This document shows positions 43,400 to 52,056 of a stretch of 64,000 nucleotides of DNA, in pieces (within the stretch, counting starts at the first letter, position 1; each line of letters starts with the position of its first letter). Source of the DNA: Propionibacteriaceae bacterium UBA6238 (GTDB lineage Bacteria > Actinomycetota > Actinomycetes > Propionibacteriales > Propionibacteriaceae); assembly GCA_002441465.1 (NCBI GenBank), contig DJWE01000003.1:1702-65701 (forward strand). Direction: 5' to 3'. Position numbers and translations under genes: made by a program. The notes beneath the pieces were generated by a model. The model saw only the letters and a list, made by a program, of their open reading frames with translations, was not told the origin of the DNA and searched no databases.

Positions 43400-44077
43400 A
43401 TGGCAGGCCGACCACGCTCGGGAGCACAGGCTCTCAGCAGAGAACGCATCATCGAGGCCGCCGTCGCACTGGCCGACGAGGACGGCTTGGAGCGCTTGTC
43501 GATGCGCAGCCTCTCGCGCAGCCTCGGGGTCGAGGCGATGTCGCTCTACGCCCACGTCCAGGACAAGGAGGACATCCTCAGCGGCATGGTGGACGTGGTC
43601 TTCGCCGAGTTCTACTCCCCCACCCCCGGGCAGGACTGGCGCTCCGAGCTGGCCCGCCGCCAGACCAGCGGACGCGAGGCGCTCACCCGGCATCACTGGG
43701 CGGTCGGCCTGATGGACTCGCGTCGCAACGCCGGGCTGGCCAACCTGCGCCACCACGACGCCGTGATCGGCTGCCTGCGCGACGCGGGCTTCTCCCTCAC
43801 CCTGACCGGCCACGCCTTCGCCGTCCTGGACGCCCACCTGTACGGCTTCCTCGTCCAGGAGCTCGCCCTGCCGTTCACCCCCGGCGATGACCTCGCCGAA
43901 CTGGGGCAGCAGATGGTGGCCGCGCTGCCCGCCGACGAACTGGGGCACTTCGTCGACTTCACCCTGAACCACGCGCTGAAGCCGGGCTACGACTTCGCCG
44001 ACGAGTTCGACTTCGGGCTCGAACTGATCCTGGACGGGCTGGCCCGCAGGCTGGCCGGGGAGGTGAGTGGCTCGTAG
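43400..44077 (+). CDS. TetR family regulator (TetR_C type)
   Basis: About 225 residues. The N-terminal helix-turn-helix is SRERIIEAAVALADEDGLERLSMRSLSRSLGVEAMSLYAHVQDKEDIL, the variant seen with TetR(B)-like C-terminal domains, and the rest (HHWAVGLMDSRRNAG, HLYGFLVQELALPFTPGDD) fits TetR_C. GGAGGA lies eight bases before ATG 43400, so this start is preferred to the upstream one at 43337. It is divergent from DUF4386 and preceded by a matching operator pair. Confidence 0.9.
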   Translation: MAGRPRSGAQALSRERIIEAAVALADEDGLERLSMRSLSRSLGVEAMSLYAHVQDKEDILSGMVDVVFAEFYSPTPGQDWRSELARRQTSGREALTRHHWAVGLMDSRRNAGLANLRHHDAVIGCLRDAGFSLTLTGHAFAVLDAHLYGFLVQELALPFTPGDDLAELGQQMVAALPADELGHFVDFTLNHALKPGYDFADEFDFGLELILDGLARRLAGEVSGS

Positions 44078-44116
44078 GGCCCGTCGGCGGCGGGAGCCCG
44101 CCGGGTCTGGGGGCCC

Positions 44117-44821
44117 TCAGCCGGGGAGGGCGTCCACCAGTCCGGCCAGGCGCTTCTTCTTCCGGTTCTCCCGCACCACCCACGCGAGGTCAGGGTCGGT
44201 CACGTCGAGCGCAGCGAAGGCGGGCAGCCCCGCGTCCGGGTCGCCGACGATCGCCACCGACCAGCAGTAGCCGAGTCCCTGTCGCAGCGTGCGGACGGCT
44301 GGGCTCCGCCGGTGCTCCGACGGCGTCCGAGCCAGGTGATCGGTGGCCACCTGACACGCGTCGATGGCTGCAGCCGCCGTTTCCGGGACGGCCAGCAGGC
44401 GCGGCTCGCAGATGGCGGCGACGCCCGCGCGGACGACCAGCGGGTTCGGGTCTGCGGTCCACTGCGCGACCAGGTCGCGCAGCAGCACAGGGTCGCGGTC
44501 GCCGATTCGCTGCGCAGCGATCGCCGCGGCCTCCCGCACGCGCCAGCGCTCGTCCGCGGCGAGCGCGGTGAGCCGGGCAACCTGGCTCTGGTCGCCTTCG
44601 AGCAGGAGGCGGCCGAGAGCGACCGTCCCGCAGCAGGCCAGGTACTCCTCGACCTCGCCGCACAGGTCGAGCGCGAGGTCCCGGGACAGGACGTCCCCGG
44701 CCGCGTCCAGCAGGGTCAGGTTGGCCCGCGGCCCGGGCAGGCCGCTGTGCGCGACCAGGTAGGACGCGACCCCGTCCGCAGGCAGGGCACGCAGGGCGTC
44801 CGCGTAGTCGGCGCGGTTCAT
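44117..44821 (-). CDS. HEAT-repeat protein of unknown function
   Basis: 234 residues, mostly helical. Repeats such as SQVARLTALAADERWRVREAAAIAAQRIGDRDPVLLRDLVAQWTADPNPLVVRAGVAAICEP have the HEAT/armadillo pattern seen in DNA alkylation-repair-like (AlkD) proteins, but the AlkD catalytic positions are not clear. The C-terminus is charged (RENRKKKR). The ATG overlaps the zinc-ribbon gene's stop (ATGA), which in turn overlaps MarR, so it is the third gene of a MarR operon. A scaffold or DNA-end role is speculative. Confidence 0.7.
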   Translation of the reverse strand: MNRADYADALRALPADGVASYLVAHSGLPGPRANLTLLDAAGDVLSRDLALDLCGEVEEYLACCGTVALGRLLLEGDQSQVARLTALAADERWRVREAAAIAAQRIGDRDPVLLRDLVAQWTADPNPLVVRAGVAAICEPRLLAVPETAAAAIDACQVATDHLARTPSEHRRSPAVRTLRQGLGYCWSVAIVGDPDAGLPAFAALDVTDPDLAWVVRENRKKKRLAGLVDALPG

Positions 44822-45063
44822 GCGCGGGGCGCGACCAGCTTCGGGTGGTTGCGCCACGCGGGCATCGTGGCCAGGTAGGCCCGGGTGTCGGCCTCCAGCT
44901 GTTCGCGCGATGCCCCCGGATTGCGGCGGGCCTGCCAGTCGACCATGGTCGCGAAGCGGGTGTCGAAGTCCTGCAGGTTGCCGTCCGCGTCGGTGCAGTA
45001 CTGGCAGTAGTGGCCCGACTCGATCGGCATGCCGCAGCTCTCGCAGTTGTTCTGGTCGGTCAT
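44818..45063 (-). CDS. Small zinc-ribbon protein
   Basis: 81 residues. The N-terminal CESCGMPIESGHYCQYCTDADGNLQDFD has two CxxC pairs, a Zn_ribbon_2-type module; the remainder is helical (FATMVDWQARRNPGASREQLEADTRAYLATMPAW). The family is uncharacterised and often adjacent to regulators. It is translationally coupled on both sides within the MarR-zinc ribbon-HEAT operon. Confidence 0.82.
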   Translation of the reverse strand: MTDQNNCESCGMPIESGHYCQYCTDADGNLQDFDTRFATMVDWQARRNPGASREQLEADTRAYLATMPAWRNHPKLVAPRA

Positions 45064-45485
45064 GTCCGGTTCCTTCCCGACGCCCGCAGCAGGGCGTCCA
45101 GTCCGTCGATGAGGCCGCGCCGAGTGGCCTCGTCCAGGTGTGCCATGGCCTCGGCCACCAGCCGGCGGTCGAGCACGTCGGCGTCCTCGCGCAGTCGAGC
45201 GAGGCCGGCGTCGGTGAGCCAGACCAGCGTGCGCCGGCGGTTGGCCGGGTCGGGTTCGCGCTCCAGCAGCCCGTGGCCCTCCAACTGACTGACGATGTCG
45301 CTGACCACCGACTGTGCACGCTCCAGGTGCCGCGCGGCCTCGCCGATCGAAATCGGCCCGGTAACGGCCAGGTGTTGCAGGACAGCGCGCGAGGCGTTGG
45401 TCAGCTCGCTGCGGCGTCCGTCCCTGCGGTGGAAGGCCAGGAACGTGGCGGGGAAGGCCTCACAGAAGTCGTCGGCTGCGCTCAC
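45060..45485 (-). CDS. MarR family regulator
   Basis: 141 residues. The winged helix is SRAVLQHLAVTGPISIGEAARHLERAQSVVSDIVSQLEGHGLLEREPDPANRRRTLVWLTDAG (residues 30-100), with the characteristic wing DPANRRRTLVWLT. The first helix and the C-terminal helices make the dimer. It heads a three-gene operon and has a palindromic operator just upstream. The ligand is unknown. Confidence 0.88.
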   Translation of the reverse strand: MSAADDFCEAFPATFLAFHRRDGRRSELTNASRAVLQHLAVTGPISIGEAARHLERAQSVVSDIVSQLEGHGLLEREPDPANRRRTLVWLTDAGLARLREDADVLDRRLVAEAMAHLDEATRRGLIDGLDALLRASGRNRT

Positions 45486-45508
45486 GTCCCCATCGTCGAA
45501 CCGCGACG

Positions 45509-45531
45509 ATTCATCGTCAATCCCGATGAAT
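45509..45531. promoter_or_regulatory. Palindromic MarR operator
   Basis: ATTCATCG (45509-45516) and CGATGAAT (45524-45531) form a perfect 8-bp inverted repeat with a 7-base centre, starting 23 bases upstream of the MarR gene. The size and position fit an autoregulatory MarR site; it could also affect the divergent ThrE-type exporter. Confidence 0.75.
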
Positions 45532-45619
45532 GGACGCAGGAGATCCGTGCCATCGCGGCGCCGCCCGCGCTTCCCGGACGCGTCAGCGTGCCTGGCATGC
45601 GTCGTCTAGCGTTGGCCGC

Positions 45620-46960
45620 GTGAAGAACGAGCCCTTCCCCGAGCACGAACATGAGGACGCGCTCGAGCCCAAGCACCTGATCCGGCGCTCCGACGTGGTC
45701 CTGCGCGCGGGCATCCTGATGCTCGGCGCCGGCACGTCCGGCCTGCGGGTACGCGAGGTGATGCGGGCCGTTGCCGGCACGGTCGGGATCAAGAAGATCA
45801 AGGCCCAGGTGACCTACACCGACATCGTGCTCACGGTGCAGCGCCGCGGCATCTTCCGTACCCAGGTGGCCGAGATCAACGCCCCGGGCGTGAACGCGCA
45901 CCGGATCGCGATGGTGAAGGACTTCGCCCAGAACCTGCCCGAGCGAGCCACGGTCGCCGAGGTGGACGCGATGCTCGACGAGATCGAGCGGACCCCTCGC
46001 CTGTATCCGACCTGGCTGCTGGTGTTGCTGGTCGCGCTGGCCTGCGCGTCGGTGACGGTGCTCACCAACGGCGGCTGGCGAGAGGTGCTGGCGGTGCTAC
46101 CCGCCTCGGCCCTGGGCTACTGGCTGAACCGCAGCCTGAGCCGCTGGCAGTTGAATCACCTCGCGGTGGTGCTGATCTCGGCGGCCACGGCGACCGGGCT
46201 CTATCTCGGGTTCACCCGGCTGCTCGATCTCGGCCTGGGTGGACCCAGCCCGCGCATGGCCGCCGGGCTGATCTGCGCGGCGATCTTCCTGATCCCCGGC
46301 TTTCCGCTGGTCACGGCCGGGCTCGACCTCACTCGGATCGACCTGCTCGCCGGCGTCCCGCGGCTCGCCTACGCGGCCATGGTGTTGCTCTCGATCACCA
46401 TCGGGATCTGGACGATCGCGACCCTCAGCGGCGTCTCGCCCGACATCGTCCCGGGCCTGGACGGATCGCCGGTCGCGGTCTGGGCCGCGCTGCTGGTGGC
46501 GAGCTTCTTCGCCGTGTTCGGCTGGGCGATGATGTTCAACTCGCCGTGGCGGGCGGCGCTCGCCTCCGGCGTGGTCGCGATCATCGGCAACATCCCGCGC
46601 CTGCTCATGCTGCAGAACGGCGTGAAGGCGCACGTGGCGACCTTCGTCGGCTGCTTCATCATGGGCTTGCTGTGCGCGCTGGCGGCGAAGCTGTTCGACA
46701 TGGAGAAGATCATCATGACCGTGCCGACGGTGCTGGTCTCGATCCCCGGGGCGTCCGCTCTACGGACGCTGATCTACTTCGACCAGGCCGACGTCGTCCA
46801 GGCGATGCAGAACGGGGTGGCCACCGTGTTGGCCGTGATCGCGATGGTGGCCGGGCTGGCCGGGGCCCGGATGCTCACCGACCCCGAGTGGGCGTTCACC
46901 CGATCGGACGCGCCGTCCACCTGGCACCTGGTCGGACGCCTGTTCGGCCGCGGTGACTGA
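45620..46960 (+). CDS. Threonine/serine exporter, single-chain ThrE type
   Basis: 446 residues. The soluble N-terminal half (LRAGILMLGAGTSGLRVREVMRAVA, then TYTDIVLTVQRRG) and a C-terminal bundle of about ten helices (GLICAAIFLIPGFPLVTAGLDL, then FGWAMMFNSPWRAALASGVVAIIGNIPRL) match ThrE of Corynebacterium, a proton-driven threonine/serine exporter. Both halves are in one chain, unlike the two-gene forms. I start at GTG 45620; an upstream in-frame start would add an implausible 30-residue segment crossing the MarR operator. Substrate is inferred by family. Confidence 0.87.
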   Translation: MKNEPFPEHEHEDALEPKHLIRRSDVVLRAGILMLGAGTSGLRVREVMRAVAGTVGIKKIKAQVTYTDIVLTVQRRGIFRTQVAEINAPGVNAHRIAMVKDFAQNLPERATVAEVDAMLDEIERTPRLYPTWLLVLLVALACASVTVLTNGGWREVLAVLPASALGYWLNRSLSRWQLNHLAVVLISAATATGLYLGFTRLLDLGLGGPSPRMAAGLICAAIFLIPGFPLVTAGLDLTRIDLLAGVPRLAYAAMVLLSITIGIWTIATLSGVSPDIVPGLDGSPVAVWAALLVASFFAVFGWAMMFNSPWRAALASGVVAIIGNIPRLLMLQNGVKAHVATFVGCFIMGLLCALAAKLFDMEKIIMTVPTVLVSIPGASALRTLIYFDQADVVQAMQNGVATVLAVIAMVAGLAGARMLTDPEWAFTRSDAPSTWHLVGRLFGRGD

Positions 46961-46992
46961 AGCCGGGTCACCGGGGTCGGACGTCGCGGCAC

Positions 46993-47646
46993 TCACCACC
47001 CCCGGGCTTCCCATTCGCCCAGATGCGGACGCTCCGCGCCCAAGGTGGTCGGCAGGCCGTGCCCCGGCCACACCACGGCGTCGTCCGGGTAGACCTCGAA
47101 GATCCGCGAGACCACGTCACTGAACAGGCTGCGGAAACGCTGCGGGTCGCGTCCGGTGTTGCCGACGCCGCCAGGGAACAGCGAGTCACCGGTGAACACC
47201 TGGACGGGCGCGCCGGCCGGAGCGTAGGCGAGAGCCACCGATCCCGGGGTGTGGCCGCGCAGGCCGATCACGTCCAGGTCGAGGCCGCCCAGGGTGAGCA
47301 CGTCGCCGTGCCGGAGCGTGCGGGCAATCGGGACGCCGCTGGCCACGGTGATCTGGTCCGCATCGGCGGCACCGGCCAAGGTCTGCGCAGCCGGATGGGC
47401 GGACGCGAGCGCGGCCAGCGCGCCGAGGTGGTCGCGATGGGAGTGCGTGGTGAGCAGCAGGCGCAGCACCGGTGCGTCCGCGTCGTCGGCGGCGGACGCG
47501 AGCAGCGCCTCGATCGCCTCCGACTCGGCCGCGGCGTCGATCAGCAGCTGGTCGCCTCCGGCGGCGGTGAGCAGGTAGACGTTGTTGTCCATCTCCGAGA
47601 CCGCGATCGTGCGGAGCACCAGTCCGGGCAGTTCGATGATCTCCAT
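46993..47646 (-). CDS. Metallo-beta-lactamase-fold hydrolase (glyoxalase II-like)
   Basis: 217 residues. The metal-binding THSHRDHLG (HxHxDH) and GHTPGSVAL, VFTGDSLF motifs give a two-zinc or iron site, and PGHG near the end supplies the last His, the pattern of hydroxyacylglutathione-hydrolase-like MBL enzymes. There is no signal peptide. ATG 47646 is in frame with a longer upstream reading of the same frame that lacks protein character. It hydrolyses a thioester or ester; no glutathione system is indicated here, so the substrate is unknown. Confidence 0.85.
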   Translation of the reverse strand: MEIIELPGLVLRTIAVSEMDNNVYLLTAAGGDQLLIDAAAESEAIEALLASAADDADAPVLRLLLTTHSHRDHLGALAALASAHPAAQTLAGAADADQITVASGVPIARTLRHGDVLTLGGLDLDVIGLRGHTPGSVALAYAPAGAPVQVFTGDSLFPGGVGNTGRDPQRFRSLFSDVVSRIFEVYPDDAVVWPGHGLPTTLGAERPHLGEWEARGW

Positions 47647-47693
47647 GGCACCTCGCTCAGGTTCGGGTACGCATCCGGGTTGAGGCGGTCGCC

Positions 47694-48347
47694 TCAGCGC
47701 AGGTCTTCCTCCGCAGGCGGCAGTTGCCGCGGGGCGGACGCCGGCGGCAGTCCGACCGTCCCGCCGTGGCGCAGCGCACGGCGCTCTGCCCGCTGGGCGT
47801 GCCGGACCGCATGCCGCTGGTCGTGCGCCTCGCGTCGCTCCTCGCGTCGCTGCTGGGCCTCGGCCGAACTCCCCCAGAGCGTGGCCATCAGCACCGGCAC
47901 GCCGGTGCCGACCATCGCCCACATCGGCCAGTAGTAGAGCAGGTGCCCCGCGGTCAGCACGGTCATCAGCCAGATCGCGTTGAGCAGAACCGCCAGCCCC
48001 ACCCAGGCGGTCACCCCGGCGCGGGCCCCCCGGCTGGGCCCCGGCCGAGCCGCTCCGGTCACGGCGCTGGCCACCATCAGGTCGGAGACCAGCGGGGCGA
48101 GCTCGCCGAAGGTGCGCGACTGCGCCACGCGTGCGGCCCGTTCGACGGCCTCGGCAGCGTCCAGGCGACCGTCGAGACGGGCCTGCTCGATCAGCCCGGC
48201 GGCGAAGTCGCGGTCGGCGTCCGCAGCCCGCAGCGGCTGGTTGGCCGGGATCCGCGGGTCGGCACCGAAGCCGGTCCAGGACGCGGTCGCGGGCACGGGC
48301 CGGCGCTCGGGCACCGACTGGGGCAGGTTCTCCCACTGGGACATCAC
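47694..48347 (-). CDS. DUF1707/2TM-domain membrane-associated protein
   Basis: 217 residues. A DUF1707-type domain is at residues 40-90 (LRAADADRDFAAGLIEQARLDGRLDAAEAVERAARVAQSRTFGELAPLVSDL), then two helices (TAWVGLAVLLNAIWLMTVLTAG, MWAMVGTGVPVLMATLWG) and a highly charged His/Arg tail. Such proteins are widespread in actinobacteria with unknown function, sometimes linked to stress regulation. It is divergent from the next gene and lies apart from the MBL gene by 47 bases. Confidence 0.78.
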   Translation of the reverse strand: MMSQWENLPQSVPERRPVPATASWTGFGADPRIPANQPLRAADADRDFAAGLIEQARLDGRLDAAEAVERAARVAQSRTFGELAPLVSDLMVASAVTGAARPGPSRGARAGVTAWVGLAVLLNAIWLMTVLTAGHLLYYWPMWAMVGTGVPVLMATLWGSSAEAQQRREERREAHDQRHAVRHAQRAERRALRHGGTVGLPPASAPRQLPPAEEDLR

Positions 48348-48463
48348 AACACCTCCGCCCAGACGCTACGCCCGCAGGCCCGGTCGGTGCACCGGGTCGA
48401 TCCCCGGGAGGCCCCTGACCCTGAGCACCCGCGCGATGCGTCATGCTTGGAGCGGGAGGCCGA

Positions 48464-50035
48464 ATGACGCTGGAGAGCCAGGAGAGCCGACGCAGGGAGT
48501 TGGCGTCCGCGGTACGACGCCTGCGCGTGGCCGCCACCTCGGACCCGCGACGCGGCGACGAACTCGCCGACGCGCTGGTCGAGTTGACCGCGAACCGGCT
48601 CCTGGCCTGGGACTTCACCGATGCCGCCACCGATGCTCCCGAATCGGTGGTGCTGGCGGCACGGATCCTCGCCTCGCGCGGCCCGTCGGGGCCGTACGCG
48701 TCGGTTCCCGACGCCGTCCGCTACGTCAGTGCCACCGCGCAACTGGCGGCAGTCCAGGCGGGCCTGGGCCAGGCCGAGGCGGCCGGACGCACCCTGGACG
48801 GCCTGGACGCGTGGCGCCAACAGGTGTCCCGGCTGCCGCTCGCCGAGAACCTGCCGGACGCCGTCGCGATCTGGGCGCTGCTGGCCCGAGCCCGCGCCGC
48901 ACTCACCGGTGACGCCGCGCTCGCCAACGCCTGTGCCGACGCGGCCGAACTGCGTCTGTTCGCCGACCCGCGGCCACCGGCGTACCTCGCGGTCGCCGTC
49001 CACCTGCTCACCGCGGACTGCCGGTGGGCCGCCGGCCAGGTGGAGTCCGCTCTTGCGCACCACCGGTTGGCTCTCGACGCGCATTCCGGCGCCGTCGCCG
49101 GGCTGAGTCGCCATCCGCGCCCCGGGGTTGCGAAGATCGCGCTCGCGCCCGTCCCCGCGCTCTACGAGCCCTACGCCCAACGGCTCGCCGCCACCGGCGA
49201 TCCGACCGCGGGCATCGCCGTCCGGCGAGCCGAGGTTGCGATGCTGGAGCTGGTCTCCGGAACCGGCGCTGCGGACACCGCCCGCGCCGGCCTCGCCGAG
49301 GCACTGGCTGCCGTCGGACGGACGGAGGAGGCGGCCACCCACCGCGCCGGCGACGCCCTTGCCGGGACCGAACGCCTCGACGCGCCCACCCCCGGCGAGC
49401 GGATCGCCTGGACCGCACTGCCCTCGACCACCGCCCTCACCACGGACGCGGCGGCGGCACAGGCGCGTCCGCGCTGGCAACAGGCCGAGCGGGACGCGCT
49501 GGCCGCCGGTGCGGCCCAGAGCGCCCGCGCCCAGCGCGACGAGGCAGAGCTGCGCGTCCGCGCCGAGGCGGACGCCGCGGAACGTGCCCGCGAACGCGCA
49601 CAGACCGAGCAGCGGTCGGCCGCGGCGGCTGCCGCGGCCCTCGCCGAGCGTGAGGCCGCCGAGTTGCGAGAGTCGGAGTGGGCCGCCGAGCGCGCCCGGC
49701 AGGACGAGGCCGCAGCGCGTGCCGCGGCCGACGAACGCCGCCGCCAGTTGGCCGAGGCGCACCGCAGGGACGTCGACCCGGACGCCGCCCGCCGCGCCGC
49801 GGAGGATCTCGAACGCGCACGGGACGCCGTCCGTGGCGCCGGCGATGACCTCGCCCGCGCTGCGGCCGCGTACGAGCATCTGGGCGAGGTGCTGCGGCCG
49901 CTGGCTGTCGCCGACCCGAGCCACACCCAGGAACTGGTCGCCACTCTCGAGGCCCTGGTCGGGCTGCGCTGGCGACTCGGCGACGCGACGGGCTCTCGCG
50001 CTGCGGCCCGCGAGGCGAGGACGCTGGACGGCTGA
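48464..50035 (+). CDS. Large helical/coiled-coil protein of unknown function
   Basis: 523 residues, no signal peptide or membrane segment. Residues 1-280 read as TPR-like helix pairs (ALHHxx patterns such as CRWAAGQVESALAHHRLALDAHSG). Residues about 340-450 are a long Ala/Arg/Glu/Gln coiled coil (RAEADAAERARERAQTEQR, EREAAELRESEWAAERARQ). The last 60 again suggest TPR (AAYEHLGEVLRPLAVADPSHTQELVATLEALVGLRWRLGD). GGGAGG precedes ATG 48464. I do not recognise a named family. Co-location with a DUF1707 gene is divergent only. A scaffold role is a guess. Confidence 0.7.
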   Translation: MTLESQESRRRELASAVRRLRVAATSDPRRGDELADALVELTANRLLAWDFTDAATDAPESVVLAARILASRGPSGPYASVPDAVRYVSATAQLAAVQAGLGQAEAAGRTLDGLDAWRQQVSRLPLAENLPDAVAIWALLARARAALTGDAALANACADAAELRLFADPRPPAYLAVAVHLLTADCRWAAGQVESALAHHRLALDAHSGAVAGLSRHPRPGVAKIALAPVPALYEPYAQRLAATGDPTAGIAVRRAEVAMLELVSGTGAADTARAGLAEALAAVGRTEEAATHRAGDALAGTERLDAPTPGERIAWTALPSTTALTTDAAAAQARPRWQQAERDALAAGAAQSARAQRDEAELRVRAEADAAERARERAQTEQRSAAAAAAALAEREAAELRESEWAAERARQDEAAARAAADERRRQLAEAHRRDVDPDAARRAAEDLERARDAVRGAGDDLARAAAAYEHLGEVLRPLAVADPSHTQELVATLEALVGLRWRLGDATGSRAAAREARTLDG

Positions 50036-50161
50036 GTCCCCCGGCGCGTCGACGGCCGATCGCCGTGTCGGTCCGCCCGTTCGGACGCCGATTCGTCGCG
50101 GCGACCATCGGATCACCGGCTGCTCCGCCTACGCTGGAGGGGTCACTGCCCCAGGAGGACG

Positions 50162-50560
50162 ATGATGAAGCCGACAGCCGTCGTGGCGATCGCGATGATC
50201 CTGCTCTCCGGGTGCACGTCCGGAGGAAGCCCCATGAGCACACCCAGCACTCCCGCGTCCTCGAGCTCGGGCAGCACCGGCGACGTCTCCGCGCAACGGT
50301 GGGCCGCGATCATCGCCGACCTCGCCGCCCGAGGGGTCGCCACCGACGCCGTCCAGCTGGTCAGCGCCAAGTCGGTGACCTGGAACGACGGGTCGCTCGG
50401 CTGCCCGAAGCCGGGGCAGTCCTACACCCAGGCCCTGGTGAGCGGCATGCAGGTGGTGGTGAGCGTGGACGCCAAGGAATACGACTACCGCTTCGGCGCC
50501 TCTGATCGGCCCAAGTTGTGCGACCGCACCGTCAAGGCCCGCGGGATTCATCAGCGCTGA
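50162..50560 (+). CDS. Putative secreted lipoprotein
   Basis: 132 residues. MKPTAVVAIAMILLSGC is a lipoprotein signal with a lipobox cysteine; a Ser/Thr/Pro linker follows. The mature domain (about residues 40-130) contains SVTWNDGSLGCPKPGQSYTQALVSGMQVVVSVDAKEYDYRFGASDRPKLCDRT, with two cysteines that can pair. This pattern resembles small beta-domain lipoproteins often found in actinobacteria without known function. AGGAGGACG precedes two tandem ATGs (50162, 50165). Confidence 0.75.
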   Translation: MMKPTAVVAIAMILLSGCTSGGSPMSTPSTPASSSSGSTGDVSAQRWAAIIADLAARGVATDAVQLVSAKSVTWNDGSLGCPKPGQSYTQALVSGMQVVVSVDAKEYDYRFGASDRPKLCDRTVKARGIHQR

Positions 50561-50594
50561 CCCGGCCGAGCCGCGTCGGGTGCAAGCTGGAGGT

Positions 50595-51971
50595 ATGGGA
50601 ACCAGCCTGACCTTCATCGGCGGTGCCGGCACCGTCACCGGCTCGAAGTATCTGCTTGCCGATGGTGACCGCAGGATCCTGGTCGATTGCGGCGTCTTCC
50701 AGGGCGAGAAGAACCTCCGCGAGCTGAACTGGCAGCCCTTCCCCGCGACGCCGTCCGGCATCGAGCTCGTGCTGATCACGCATGCCCACACCGACCACGT
50801 CGGCTACCTTCCCGCCCTGGTGAAGGCCGGATTCGCGGGTGAGGTCCTGGCCACGGAGGCGACCTGCGAGCTGGCCGAGATCGTGCTCCGCGACGCCGCC
50901 TTCCTGGCCGAGCGGGACGCCGAGCACGCGGCGAGCCACGGCTACTCCCGCCACGAGCAACCGCTGCCGCTGTTCACCGAAGCGGACGCCGAACGCGCGA
51001 TCAGGCTGTTCCGGGTCGTCGACTACGACACCGACGTCGACCTGGGCGAGGGGTGGACGGCCCGCTGGACCCGTGCCGGGCACATCCTCGGTTCGGCGAG
51101 CATCCGGGTGACCACGCCCTCGACGTCCGTCCTGTTCTCCGGAGACCTCGGACGCGCCGAGCACCCCGTGCTGCGATCCAGGCAGATCCCTCCGGGCGCG
51201 GACACCGTGCTGGTCGAGTCCACCTACGGCGCCCGGGAGCACTTCGAGCCGTCCGGGGCCGATCACGAGCCGCTCGCCGACCTGATCCGGCGCACCGCCA
51301 AACGCGGCGGCTCGGTGCTGATTCCCGCGTTCGCGGTGGACCGCACCGAGGTCGTGCTGCAGACGCTCACCCAGTTGCTCCACGACGGACGGATCCCGAC
51401 CCTGCCGGTCTTCGTGAACTCTCCGATGGCGCTGGCCGCGCTCGGCGTCTATCGAGACCGCCGCTTCGCCGGCGAGCTGCGACCCGACCTCGATCCCGGC
51501 GGCTTCGTCGACCTGCCCCACCTGCACGAGGTGCGCAGCACCGAGGAGTCGATGAAACTGAACGACCCCAAGGTGCCCAGCATCATCATCAGTTCCTCCG
51601 GCATGGCCACCGGCGGACGGGTGCTGCACCACCTCGAACACCTGCTTCCGGACAGCCGTAACGCCGTCGTGCTCGCCGGCTACCAGGCCGAGGGCACCCG
51701 CGGCCGGTCACTGCTCGACGGCGCCAAGCACCTGAAGATGCACGGACGCCAGGTCGCGGTACGCGCGGAGGTGCTGCAGGACGAGGAGTTCTCGGTGCAC
51801 GCCGACCGTTCGGAACTGCTGGACTGGCTCGCCGCGCTCTCCCCCGCCCCGAAACGGGTCTTCACCGTGCACGGCGCACCGGACTCCGCGTCCGCTCTGG
51901 CCGAGGAGGTGCGCACCCGGCTCGGGTTGGACGCCCGGATGCCCGACTTGGGCCAGACGGTCGCGCTGTAG
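50595..51971 (+). CDS. Beta-CASP MBL-fold RNA metallo-hydrolase
   Basis: About 458 residues. The MBL motifs are THAHTDHVGYLP (HxHxDH), FSGDLG and a late His, and the beta-CASP insert has motifs LVESTYGAREH, SGMATGG and a C-terminal QDEEFSVHADRSELL (the Ser-x-His-x-D signature). This is the YTH/CPSF-73-like bacterial exonuclease/endonuclease class, distinct from RNase J. It probably processes RNA. The ATG at 50595 has GGAGG immediately adjacent (too close), so the in-frame GTG 50580 may be used instead. Confidence 0.87.
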   Translation: MGTSLTFIGGAGTVTGSKYLLADGDRRILVDCGVFQGEKNLRELNWQPFPATPSGIELVLITHAHTDHVGYLPALVKAGFAGEVLATEATCELAEIVLRDAAFLAERDAEHAASHGYSRHEQPLPLFTEADAERAIRLFRVVDYDTDVDLGEGWTARWTRAGHILGSASIRVTTPSTSVLFSGDLGRAEHPVLRSRQIPPGADTVLVESTYGAREHFEPSGADHEPLADLIRRTAKRGGSVLIPAFAVDRTEVVLQTLTQLLHDGRIPTLPVFVNSPMALAALGVYRDRRFAGELRPDLDPGGFVDLPHLHEVRSTEESMKLNDPKVPSIIISSSGMATGGRVLHHLEHLLPDSRNAVVLAGYQAEGTRGRSLLDGAKHLKMHGRQVAVRAEVLQDEEFSVHADRSELLDWLAALSPAPKRVFTVHGAPDSASALAEEVRTRLGLDARMPDLGQTVAL

Positions 51972-52056
51972 CCCGCGTCGGGTAGGTGAGCCGCCTCGCT
52001 GGGCCCACGTCCTCGGGTTCGGCGGGTTCGCTCCCTCGGCATCGGGTCGCGTGAAC

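Noticed and set aside
44117..45319. 400-residue frame joining HEAT protein to sequence upstream
   Set aside because: The upstream part overlaps the zinc-ribbon and MarR genes in another frame; the real start is ATG 44821 with ATGA coupling.
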